The position numbers and the translations under genes are program-made. Shown piece by piece: positions 30,601 to 40,820 of a stretch of 64,000 nucleotides of DNA. The stretch comes from Aphanomyces cochlioides (taxonomy: Eukaryota; Oomycota; Saprolegniomycetes; Saprolegniales; Verrucalvaceae). Where the stretch lies: contig JAHQRK010000011.1 in the NCBI GenBank assembly GCA_019828595.1, forward strand, positions 2,418,001 through 2,482,000. The letters are read 5' to 3'. The notes beneath the pieces are model-generated. The model was not told where the DNA came from. It worked only from the letters and a program-made list of their open reading frames with translations, and did not search any database. Every line of letters begins with the position of its first letter. The first letter of the stretch is position 1.

Positions 30601-31674
30601 CACTGAATCTTGACGCATGTTGGGGACTTGCAAAAGCGAAGCGATCTCGACAGCTAACTTCTTCAACGGCAGACGTTGTTTCTCCAATCGTTGAGAATGG
30701 AATTCTTTGAGTTGGGAGCGGATATCATTGACCAGCATGTCGTAGGCCTTGGAGATATTGTGGAATGTTGGAGACTTGTCCAAAAATCGATCCAGACATC
30801 CATGAACAATCTCGGCCGCTCGTGGCAGACGAAGTAGCCAAGTTGGAGCTTTCCATGATCCAGAGCCATGGCGCAATGTTTGACGCTTTGTGATGATACG
30901 ACAAGCCACGTGGTCAGCCTGTGGAACGTGTGGCATGTGCGTCGCCTTCCAATGACGAAGACCCGCCAAGGTGGACGAACAAAGGATGTAGTCGAGTCGG
31001 TTGGTGAGTGTGGGACTTGTGAAGGTTCTTGCCACGGGGTTTTGACGGCGAAACAGATCCACCAGAGACAAACTGTGCATCCATTGTTCCAGTTGAAGGG
31101 TGCCGGCCATGGTGGAGGTACTGGGTCTCAACGAATCCAAATCTTTGTTGAGAGTGCAGTTGAAATCTCCTCCAACAATGTGGAGCGCATGTGGAGGAAA
31201 GTCGCGTGGCAATTCTTCGAAGTAACTTGCTCGTTGTTGGAAGGCTGCCGGCGCATAGATATTGTGGAGAACGACTGTCAGTGGACCCAGAGTACATCGC
31301 ACTTGTAGATAACGACCACGAAGCACTGAGTTGTCATGAGGGACTTGAGTGGCGTTCTTCAAAGGAGAGTGAGGATGTATCAACGTAGCCAGACCTCCAG
31401 TGGCTGGCGACGTGGATACTTCAGGGTAAATAGGCTCTTCAAAGAACAAAGAGCCTTCGTGGTTTGTGATGCGTTGCCAATGGAACGCAACACGGTCGTG
31501 GAGACTTGGCGTGCGGAAACGGGTTTCTTGGATAAAGGAAACGTCGTGAACACTTGATAGTTTGTCGAGGATGTACCGATGACTGTTGGAGAAGCCATTG
31601 GTGTTGAGGGAGATGATTTGTGGGTCCCAGTCCACGAGTTCAGTTGGGACATCGGAGAAGTTGTTGTCAATCAT
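27621..31674 (-). pseudogene. LINE ORF2, 2-bp frameshift (copy C)
   Basis: The endonuclease and reverse transcriptase are intact from the ATG at 31674-31672 to about residue 948. There a loss of two bases after a run of six C (GAGAT becomes GAT in sense, near 28829) shifts the frame. The downstream 399-codon frame (28820-27621) still encodes the CCHC region and the normal C-terminus. The same 2-bp loss is present in copy H. All catalytic motifs lie upstream of the break, so a truncated product could keep endonuclease and RT but lack the CCHC motif. Confidence 0.9.
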
Positions 31675-31752
31675 CACGAGTACAGATGAAAATGAGTAGA
31701 ATGGAGGGGTGAGAGGGGAGGTTGAAATGGATTGAAGCAGGGGATAGAAGCC

Positions 31753-34700
31753 TTAGAGTTGATCGTCCTCCAAATCGAGGGGATCAATTTCGTCGGCGTT
31801 CATGGAGTGGTGAGCTTTGCTGCAGAGCTCGTCGATGTGGTAATTGTTGGTGATGCTTTTGAGCATCGAGATGGCCGACAAGACGGGAGCCGGCAAAGTG
31901 AACTTCTCGAGATTGTCGCTGAAGTTTTCGATCAAAGCAAACAGCGACCAGTCCGTCAAGCAGTTGGTGTCAGGCAATCTTGTTGCTTCTTGGTTCAATA
32001 GAACAGTCAGTGCCTCCGAGTTTGTGTAGAGGTCTGGGGCCCGATTTGAGAGGAATAAGTCAATCGTAGCAAGTGCAAAGAGGATGCGCTTGATCTCTGG
32101 TATGTCCGTGGTCAATTCTTCCAAGATTTCTGACGGGTGAATCTTGTATTGAGCCATGAAGTTGACGTGATGTTTGTAGTTGTGAGGCTTGCCTTGAGCT
32201 TTTAACAAAGCCATCTTGCGCTCAATAGTCTTGGTTGCAACAAGTGACTGAAACAAACTGAGGTCTTCATCTTGTGCGTACATAGCATGTGCAACGAGCT
32301 GAGGATCATCTCGCAAAATGCGTTGACATTCGGTGATACTGCCTTCGACTTTCTTGTCTCGAATGATCTTCTTCGCCAATTCGAGGTGGGCTGCAGCAGA
32401 CTTGTTAAGTCGTTGTTTCTTCGCTTTGCCTTTGGTCTTTTTCGGGCGTGGCGCACTTGAATCTTCCAATACAATTCGAGGCACTGCAAAGTCTTCAAAC
32501 GAGAGTTCCACGTCGTCTTCTTCGAGGATATGAAAACGGTTGGATGTCGGCAGGGGATCCAAACGTGGGGACGAAGGCAAAGTACGTTTTGGAGCTGGTC
32601 CAGACCGGTAGCCCGTTACCAATTGAAGGTCCAGCGAGTTCTTGGGCTGCTCACTTGGTGGAGCAAGAGCGGGCGATTCGTTGGTAGACATTTCCACATC
32701 TTCTTGTTGTTTGTCTTGTCCATTGTTGTTAGGGGGATCGCTGTCACCAGACATATCGACATCAGAGCCATGAGAAGGAGCTGTTGGCTGTGGTTGTTCA
32801 TCTTGACGATCTCCAGATGCCTCAGTTGAGTCGGCCTCGCCTTCCGCATTTGTTCCAAGGTCTTGATCATGATCGTCTCCATCAGGTTCAGGTTCTTTTT
32901 CTCCTGACGGAGGAGATTTTGCCGCTGCCTTGGCCGCTTTTGCCTTCGCTTTTTCAGCCTTGGCCTCTGCACGTCGTGAAACAATCGACGGAGGCAATGT
33001 CTTGTTCAGAGCAGCGATCTTGTGCTGAAACACGACGACAAAAGGCTGACCCGACGGATCCGTAATGGTGATTTCGCGTAGTGCGTCGCCGGATTTTGGC
33101 ACCAACACTGCTGGAGGCGCAGGCGACTTGAAAATGACTCTCAAATGCGGCGACTTGATGTTCTGACCAGCAGTAGGGTTGAATGCTGCTATCACTGACT
33201 TGGTCAATGCAGCCATTTTCTTGACAATTGCCTTGGCCATCGAAGGGTGACTGACCTTGTTGAACGTAACATAGTAGTTGTTGCCATAACGCGAGTACTT
33301 GGGAACCAGGAAATCTTTGCCACCAAGTCGAAACGTTGTGCCTCCCATTTCCACGCACGTAGACAAGTTGTAACTTGAGATCACAATGGTCTGTGGGTTC
33401 TTCTTGTGGATCAAAATGTTCGGAAATTTGGAGCCCCATAACGAACCAGGATTTTCCTTGACAAATTGATCGCAGATGACTTTTTCGGACCAGTCCTTGT
33501 AGCCTTCGCCCAACTTGACTGTGAGCTCGTACACTTGGGACTGGGGGGTGAGCAAAATGTTTTCAATGAAGGCGTCCATGTCACCAGAGTCTTTGTAGAA
33601 TGCGTCCGCCATGGCCTCGCATCGCGCAATATCGTCATCGGCAACAGCATGAGCACCAGTGTTGCGATGTTTCGCGCCTTTGGGGGCATTGCCTTGCTTG
33701 GAATCTTTCTTGGACGAAGCTGAATCCTTGCCGGGAGTCTTTTGCGTCCATGGATTGGCCTTTTCAGCGTTTTGTTGCTCTTGATCGCCTTGTATTTTGT
33801 CTGCCGCGGTAGGAGGATCAACAGCGCCATTTCCTTGAGCAACGGATTTGTCGACAATGTCTTGATTTGACTGTTCATTGTCATTGTTTGTCGATTGTTC
33901 CTCTTGAATAACTTCTCCAGGAGTATCACACGACTTCGCTTGGCCGTTAATGTCGCCTGACCCATCAACCTCAGAGTGAATTTGAGTATTTCCCTCGTCG
34001 GTTAAGGCCTCGGATTCAGTAGAATCCTTCCCCTCGGCGTCTCCAGAGACCATATCCACGTCCTCTTGAGATTTTTCTTCTTCCTCTCCCGTTCTAGGAG
34101 GCTCAGCACAGGGGGCGACGCGGTTGGTGGCTGCTGGCTCAGTCCCATTGGTCACGAGAAAGGCCGGGGCCAGACCCCCAGTGACAGGGGTAGAAGGGGA
34201 ATCCATGCCATTCCCGCAGCACGGTGACTGGGGTACACCATTGCTCCGGCGAGAACCCAAATTGGGATACCGCCCCCGCCCCTCCGAAGAGGCCCCTGGG
34301 GGGAAGTAGACAGAACCGCAGGGTGTGCCCATAGGGGGGGCCCTCGTAGCCTCTAGGGCTGGCATGGACCCCGTTTTCTCGCCGCCTTCACTGGGGATCG
34401 ACTCCAATTGGAGTCCAGGGAAGCAGCCACCACAGGCACAAGGCCCCAGTGGTTCGCCCTCCTGAGTGAGGGCTTCGCTAGACAAGTTAACGACAGTGGT
34501 CTGGGGGTCAACCACTGACCCACTGAGGTTGACCCCCCCTGGAACTCCGGCGAGTGGAGCACCAGGTGAAGCGCTGGGGGAGCGAGACGCAGATTGGTCT
34601 CCAGAGACGCTGTTGGGGTCGAACTCGACCTCCACTTCGGCCCTAGGGTTAGGTGTAGAGACATTACTCACACCACTTCCGCCATCCTGATTGGACGACG

Positions 34701-34791
34701 AAAGTGGGTGAGGTGATACAATACCTGGAATGATGGTGACTCCGTGAGTGTTGGTCTCACGGAGCTCGGAACAGCTGTTGGCGTTGGACAT
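31753..34791 (-). CDS. LINE ORF1 protein, 1012 aa (copy C)
   Basis: This is an intact ORF1 of the usual 3039 nt, with ATG at 34791-34789 and TAA at 31755-31753. It is close to copy B's ORF1; a visible change is PNLGS for PDLGS near residue 177. Because ORF2 of the same copy is frameshifted, this ORF1 is the only complete protein copy C can supply. Confidence 0.9.
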   Translation of the reverse strand: MSNANSCSELRETNTHGVTIIPGIVSPHPLSSSNQDGGSGVSNVSTPNPRAEVEVEFDPNSVSGDQSASRSPSASPGAPLAGVPGGVNLSGSVVDPQTTVVNLSSEALTQEGEPLGPCACGGCFPGLQLESIPSEGGEKTGSMPALEATRAPPMGTPCGSVYFPPGASSEGRGRYPNLGSRRSNGVPQSPCCGNGMDSPSTPVTGGLAPAFLVTNGTEPAATNRVAPCAEPPRTGEEEEKSQEDVDMVSGDAEGKDSTESEALTDEGNTQIHSEVDGSGDINGQAKSCDTPGEVIQEEQSTNNDNEQSNQDIVDKSVAQGNGAVDPPTAADKIQGDQEQQNAEKANPWTQKTPGKDSASSKKDSKQGNAPKGAKHRNTGAHAVADDDIARCEAMADAFYKDSGDMDAFIENILLTPQSQVYELTVKLGEGYKDWSEKVICDQFVKENPGSLWGSKFPNILIHKKNPQTIVISSYNLSTCVEMGGTTFRLGGKDFLVPKYSRYGNNYYVTFNKVSHPSMAKAIVKKMAALTKSVIAAFNPTAGQNIKSPHLRVIFKSPAPPAVLVPKSGDALREITITDPSGQPFVVVFQHKIAALNKTLPPSIVSRRAEAKAEKAKAKAAKAAAKSPPSGEKEPEPDGDDHDQDLGTNAEGEADSTEASGDRQDEQPQPTAPSHGSDVDMSGDSDPPNNNGQDKQQEDVEMSTNESPALAPPSEQPKNSLDLQLVTGYRSGPAPKRTLPSSPRLDPLPTSNRFHILEEDDVELSFEDFAVPRIVLEDSSAPRPKKTKGKAKKQRLNKSAAAHLELAKKIIRDKKVEGSITECQRILRDDPQLVAHAMYAQDEDLSLFQSLVATKTIERKMALLKAQGKPHNYKHHVNFMAQYKIHPSEILEELTTDIPEIKRILFALATIDLFLSNRAPDLYTNSEALTVLLNQEATRLPDTNCLTDWSLFALIENFSDNLEKFTLPAPVLSAISMLKSITNNYHIDELCSKAHHSMNADEIDPLDLEDDQL

Positions 34792-34852
34792 TTTGAGCGC
34801 GGCGGCACTTGATAACTTCTTGACTTGAGGGGTACGAGGCAAATTCGGAAGT

Positions 34853-34866
34853 GGGTGTCTCGATGG
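34853..34866. repeat. Target-site duplication of copy C, 5' side
   Basis: GGGTGTCTCGATGG duplicates 27462-27475 with one mismatch and starts the satellite after the 5' end of C. Confidence 0.9.
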
Positions 34867-35092
34867 GGTCGAGATGTGCATGTGGCACGTGTGTACCAAG
34901 TGGAGAAAAAGTGGCATCGAGATGCAGTTTGTGGGGTATGCTTGGGACTCTCGCGTGTTGATTTCGGACCAAGTTGGTGCTTGGTCGTCCACCACACGAG
35001 CATGACACCTTTCAAACATGCCAGACGTGGCGAGTGGGTGTCTCGATGGGATCGAGATGTGCATGTGGCACGTGTGTACCAAGTGGAGAAAA
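34853..35092. repeat. 183-bp satellite fragment, 1.3 units
   Basis: These 240 bp of satellite separate the 5' ends of copy C (minus) and copy D (plus), so the two elements diverge from it. The phase is continuous with no indel; one G to A change is visible near 35051. Its last 14 bp, CCAAGTGGAGAAAA, are the presumed duplication of copy D. Two bases (ta, 35093-35094) between it and D are not explained by satellite or element. Confidence 0.95.
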
Positions 35093-35094
35093 TA

Positions 35095-36158
35095 ACTTCC
35101 GAATTTGCCTCGTACCCCTCAAGTCAAGAAGTTATCAAGTGCCGCCGCGCTCAAAATGTCCAACGCCAACAGCTGTTCCGAGCTCCGTGAGACCAACACT
35201 CACGGAGTCACCATCATTCCAGGTATTGTATCACCTCACCCACTTTCGTCGTCCAATCAGGATGGCGGAAGTGGTGTGAGTAATGTCTCTACACCTAACC
35301 CTAGGGCCGAAGTGGAGGTCGAGTTCGACCCCAACAGCGTCTCTGGAGACCAATCTGCGTCTCGCTCCCCCAGCGCTTCACCTGGTGCTCCACTCGCCGG
35401 AGTTCCAGGGGGGGTCAACCTCAGTGGGTCAGTGGTTGACCCCCAGACCACTGTCGTTAACTTGTCTAGCGAAGCCCTCACTCAGGAGGGCGAACCACTG
35501 GGGCCTTGTGCCTGGTTGGCTGCTTCCCTGGACTCCAATTGGAGTCGATCCCCAGTGAAGGCGGCGAGAAAACGGGGTCCATGCCAGCCCTAGAGGCTAC
35601 GAGGCCCCCCCCTATGGGCACACCCTGCGGTTCTGTCTACTTCCCCCCAGGGGCCTCTTCGGAGGGGCGGGGGCGGTATCCCAATTTGGGTTCTCGCCGG
35701 AGCAATGGTGTACCCCAGTCACCGTGCTGCGGGGATGGCATGGATTCCCCTTCTACCCCTGTCACTGGGGGTCTGGCCCCGGCCTTTCTCGTGACCAATG
35801 GGACTGAGCCAGCAGCCACCAACCGCGTCGCCCCCTGTGCTGAGCCTCCTAGAACGGGAGAGGAAGAAGAAAAATCTCAAGAGGACGTGGATATGGTCTC
35901 TGGAGACGCCGAGGGGAAGGATTCTACTGAATCCGAGGCCTTAACCGACGAGGGAAATACTCAAATTCACTCTGAGGTTGATGGGTCAGGCGACATTAAC
36001 GGCCAAGCGAAGTCGTGTGATACTCCTGGAGAAGTTATTCAAGAGGAACAATCGACAAACAATGACAATGAACAGTCAAATCAAGACATTGTCGACAAAT
36101 CCGTTGCTCAAGGAAATGGCGCTGTTGATCCTCCTACCGCGGCAGACAAAATACAAGG
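35095..36158 (+). mobile_element. LINE copy D, 5' fragment interrupted by copy E
   Basis: This plus-strand element starts at the canonical 5' terminus ACTTCCG and runs 1064 bp into ORF1. There it is broken at ..ATACAAGG by the 3' end of copy E. The uninterrupted target sequence (ATACAAGGCGATC) is visible in copy K near 61055. The rest of D is not in this window. Confidence 0.93.
35156..36158 (+). pseudogene. LINE ORF1 N-terminal fragment (copy D)
   Basis: The ATG is at 35156. The frame is normal to about residue 119, where a 1-bp loss with local change (gcctgtggtggc becomes gcctggttggc, near 35512-35517) shifts it. The original frame resumes on the other side and remains open to the copy E junction at 36158 (about residue 335). 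The gene is dead through both the frameshift and the insertion. Confidence 0.9.
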
Positions 36159-36304
36159 TTAAATGAGTTGTATTAACCTTATTTTTGAGCAAAGGCCCTA
36201 ATGACTTACTAATTTGCCTCGTACTGTATAAATAGAACTTGGAAAACAGAATATGGCAAAGTGGTCATTGAACAGGAGATGAAGTGAGTGAGCCGTCAGC
36301 TCTC

Positions 36305-39300
36305 TCATGAAACGACGCTGTTAGGAATGATGTGTTGACGTAACCAGGGGTCCGAAGATAGATGCTTGAGCACATTGAATACCTTGGTGTATCCCTTCTT
36401 GAGAGGGAGATCAACCAGGAGCTGTTGTAGATGTAGCTTGATCAAAGAGGCAGCATGAATGGCAACTTCCATCGGACTCTTCGCTGTGAGGTCGGGTCGA
36501 AAGGTGCGATCGGCACGTTGGAGCCATATTTGATAATACACGCAGGCTCGGACAATCGGCCAGATCTTCAGATAGCCACGGATGTAGTATCCATCGGACG
36601 GCTTGGGCGTCTCGTAGAACATTTCCAGACACGTTGACGGAAAGGAACACTCGAGCAGTCGCTGGATTGTCTTGAAGAAATACCAAACAGATTGACCATA
36701 TCCACAAGAGAACAGGAAATGCTCGTACGTCTCATTGACACGACAGAAGACACACGTCGGCTTGGGGTCTTGGTACTGAAACAGATATTGCATGGCGTTG
36801 GCGCGGAGAAGGGTTGAAAATGAACTCTCCATATCGAGGGAGAATGTGGTCGGGTTGGAGGAAGGCGGCAAGTTGGGTAAGGCGCTTGGGGTCTTCGTAA
36901 AAGTTGGATGGCAGGTTGAGATGCTTGGTAGGAAGAATGGACGAGCTGGCAGCTGGAGAAGCTCTGATCTTAGCCGATTTCGAAGTCGCAAGCGCCAACA
37001 AGATCGGACTCGAGTCAGGGTGAATTATCCAGTGCCATTCCATCCATTCAGAGCTTGGCGTCGGCAAGTGGAACACGGGAGCATCCTCTTCAGAAACAAT
37101 CTCAAACAATCGTGATAACTTGGTCACCAAGATTGAGATCCATTGTTTCGTTGGAGGGACAAAATTGGCTTGGCGGCAGGCACGGTTGATTTTGTCGAAC
37201 AAGATCGAAGCTGGCCAAACTCGCTGACACGGAGTCAACAAATGCGACAACTTCGTGATGTGAAGCGAAGCCAATACATTGGCTTGGTCTTGCGTCGATG
37301 TAGAGCACTGATCGTATAGGTCTTCGAGTCCAGGCAGATACGAGTTGTGCCAAAGGGGAACATCCAAAGATGAGATGTGATTTGGACAGCCGTACGGAGT
37401 CCAGCGGGATTCAAACCAGCTACTCAATAAGGCTTTCCACATTGGAGTGATATTGGGATTCTTGTACAGTTGTCTGATGAATGCAGAAGAGCCATTTGCC
37501 AAGAGGAGACCTCGGGGGGAACCCCATGGATGAAAAGCCTTCTCGAGGAGAGTATAGCCCGGCGTAATCCAGGCGGACATGGCAGACTTGCGGGGTGGGG
37601 TGGTGATGGCTTGAATGCATCTGATCATGACAGAGCGGTTGTGTTGTTGCCATAAAGCAAGTGCATGGTGCAGGCCTAAGCCACCGGACTTCTTCGGCAT
37701 GAATATGATCTCCTTTTTGATCAACCGGAGGCCATGGACAGAGGAGGATGGGTTGATTTCTTCACCATGCATAAATTGAAGCATGGCCTTGTCGATCTTT
37801 TTGGCCAGGTCTTTGTCGGCAGGGACAAAAGCCAGTTGGTACCATAACACAGGCAGACATATGCTGTGCAGGATAGTGACTTTTCCGGCCATGGTTCGAG
37901 CCTTGTAGAGCCACAAAGACAAGCGAGCCACAAACTTCTCAAACACGTAATTGAAACGTGCCAATGGAGAAAGATTGGGCGCAACCAAGATACCAAGAGC
38001 CTTCACGGGACTGTCGGAAGTAACTTGTAGTGAGGCAAGGTTCCCATTCAACTGGCTGTAGGTCAGAATTTGGGTCTTGTCTACGTTGAGTCGGAAACCA
38101 GACTTGTCGCAAAAGGTTTGAACCAATGCAAGCTGCCGGTGGAGGCACGTCTCATTTGCCGCATAGAGTTGCGAGTCGTCGGCAAAGTAACTCCCAGTGT
38201 GGTAGCGATCCCCACACTTGATGCCATAGTTGGAGTGTTGCCGTAGGAGTTGGCACATCGGTTCCAAAGCGATCACAAACAGAAGTGGCGACAGTGGATC
38301 ACCTTGCAACACACCGCGTGAGATGTGAACTGGCTTGGACAAGAAGCCGTTCACCAAGATGCGAGACTTGCGGCCCGAGTACAGTACGCGAACCATGTCA
38401 ACAAAGGTTTCGGGAAAGCCATAGTGACGGAGGACGCGGAGCAAGTACGCGTGGTCCACGCGATCAAAAGCTTTCTCAAAGTCAAGCAGTGCCACCATCG
38501 AGGACGGACTGTGTAGTTTGATGTGGTGCAGCATGTCATCCAGTCGTGCAATATTGGTTTGGATATTGCTTCGACGGATAAAGCCTTGCTGGTCCGGGTG
38601 GATGATGTGTCGAATGTGGCGCTGGAGTCGATAAGCCAGAATACTCGTCAGGATTTTCACATCCGTGTTGAGTAGGCTAATGGGCCGATAGTTCTTGGCC
38701 TGTGACTTGGGGCCTTTCTTGTGCAGCAACACCAGCGTACTGACAAGTTGCATGGGAGTCAAGCGAGGGTGAGAATGGAGCTGGTGTGTGAATAGCAGCT
38801 CCAATACCAACGACCACTTGTGAGGTGCAAGTTTGAGGACTTCGAATGGCAGAGCGTTGGGACCTGGCGCTGAGTTCGAACTGCTGTGTCGAATAGCATG
38901 ATAGAACTCGTTGGCGCGCAAGGGAGCCGACAGCTCTTTCTGGGCTTGCTCTGGCAGTTGCTTGTGTCGAGTCAATGGGGTCAGAAATGACGACACTTCG
39001 TCTCCAGATCGCTGCACCTCGGGAGCTGCAAACAAGTCCTTGTAGTAGTCGACCAGGACGTCAGACATGCCTTGTTGATTGGAGACAACATTTCCATTGA
39101 CATCCACCAACTCTTTGAAGACTGTCTTCTTCAAGGGGGTAGGGACAGGGGACATGAAGTGGAACTTGGACGAGCGCTCTGCTTTGTACAAGTGAAGTTG
39201 GAACGCCTGGTCTTGACGAAACTGCTTGTCTCGATCTTGCAGCTCGTGAATTTGCTTTTGAAGGTCTCGCACTCGAACCACCAGCACTGAATCTTGACGC

Positions 39301-40358
39301 ATGTTGGGGACTTGCAAAAGCGAAGCGATCTCGACAGCTAACTTCTTCAACGGCAGACGTTGTTTCTCCAATCGTTGAGAATGGAATTCTTTGAGTTGGG
39401 AGCGGATATCATTGACCAGTATGTCGTAGGCCTTGGAGATATTGTGGAATGTTGGAGACTTGTCCAAAAATCGATCCAGACATCCATGAACAATCTCGGC
39501 CGCTCGTGGTAGACGAAGTAGCCAAGTTGGAGCTTTCCATGATCCAGAGCCATGGCGCAATGTTTGACGCTTTGTGATGATACGACAAGCCACGTGGTCA
39601 GCCTGTGGAACGTGTGGCATGTGCGTCGCCTTCCAATGACGAAGACCCGCCAAGGTGGACGAACAAAGGATGTAGTCGAGTCGGTTGGTGAGTGTGGGAC
39701 TTGTGAAGGTTCTTGCCACGGGGTTTTGACGGCGAAACAGATCCACCAGAGACAAACTGTGCATCCATTGTTCCAGTTGAAGGGTGCCGGCCATGGTGGA
39801 GGTACTGGGTCTCAAAGAATCCAAATCTTTGTTGAGAGTGCAGTTGAAATCTCCTCCAACAATGTGGAGCGCATGTGGAGGAAAGTCGCGTGGCAATTCT
39901 TCGAAGTAACTTGCTCGTTGTTGGAAGGCTGCCGGCGCATAGATATTGTGGAGAACGACTGTCAGTGGACCCAGAGTACATCGCACTTGTAGATAACGAC
40001 CACGAAGCACTGGGTTGTCATGAGGGACTTGAGTGGCGTTCTTCAAAGGAGAGTGAGGATGTATCAACGTAGCCAGACCTCCAGTGGCTGGCGACGTGGA
40101 TACTTCAGGGTAAATAGGCTCTTCAAAGAACAAAGAGCCTTCGTGGTTTGTGATGCGTTGCCAATGGAACGCAACACGGTCGTGGAGACTTGGCGTGCGG
40201 AAACGGGTTTCTTGAATAAAGGAAACGTCGTGAACACTTGATAGTTTGTCGAGGATGTACCGATGACTGTTGGAGAAGCCATTGGTGTTGAGGGAGATGA
40301 TTTGTGGGTCCCAGTCCACGAGTTCAGTTGGGACATCGGAGAAGTTGTTGTCACTCAT
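36305..40358 (-). pseudogene. LINE ORF2, 2-bp frameshift (copy E)
   Basis: The ATG is at 40358-40356 and the TGA at 36307-36305. The frame is intact for about 1180 residues, through endonuclease and RT. Two bases are then missing near 36814 (agggtcttgaaa becomes agggttgaaa), just before the CCHC motif. The C-terminal part continues in another frame to the normal stop. The break removes only the zinc motif and the tail from the main product. Confidence 0.9.
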
Positions 40359-40436
40359 CACGAGTACAGATGAAAATGAGTAGAATGGAGGGGTCAGAGG
40401 GGAGGTTGAAATGGATTGAAGCAGGGGATAGAAGCC

Positions 40437-40820
40437 TTAGAGTTGATCGTCCTCCAAATCGAGGGGATCAATTTCGTCGGCGTTCATGGAGTGGTGAGCT
40501 TTGCTGCAGAGCTCGTCGATGTGGTAATTGTTGGTGATGCTTTTGAGCATCGAGATGGCCGACAAGACGGGAGCCGGCAAAGTGAACTTCTCGAGATTGT
40601 CGCTGAAGTTTTCGATCAAAGCAAACAGCGACCAGTCCGTCAAGCAGTTGGTGTCAGGCAATCTTGTTGCTTCTTGGTTCAATAGAACAGTCAGTGCCTC
40701 CGAGTTTGTGTAGAGGTCTGGGGCCCGATTTGAGAGGAATAAGTCAATCGTAGCAAGTGCAAAGAGGATGCGCTTGATCTCTGGTATGTCCGTGGTCAAT
40801 TCTTCCAAGATTTCTGACGG
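40437..40820 (-). pseudogene. LINE ORF1 C-terminal 127 codons (copy E)
   Basis: This is the end of ORF1 with the normal TAA at 40439-40437. Its upstream part is cut off by the insertion of copy F at 40820, in codons that read SEILEELTT in intact copies. Confidence 0.92.

Larger units (their letters stand above)
27476..34852 (-). mobile_element. LINE copy C, full length, ORF2 frameshifted
   Basis: This 7377-bp copy is inserted in the satellite with a 14-17 bp duplication. It is structurally complete at both ends and its ORF1 is intact. ORF2 carries a 2-bp deletion near 28829. Its 3' UTR and ORF2 C-terminus belong to the subfamily shared with F, I and L (DPWLRQHAIPDS). Confidence 0.95.
36159..40820 (-). 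mobile_element. LINE copy E, inserted in D, itself interrupted by F
   Basis: The 3' end lies at GG (36157-36158) of copy D. It contains the full 3' UTR, ORF2 with a 2-bp deletion, and the last 128 codons of ORF1. It is interrupted at ..TTTCTGACGG (40811-40820) by the 3' end of copy F. The ORF2 C-terminus is mosaic between the two subfamilies (DPWLRQH followed by IIPNS). Confidence 0.92.
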
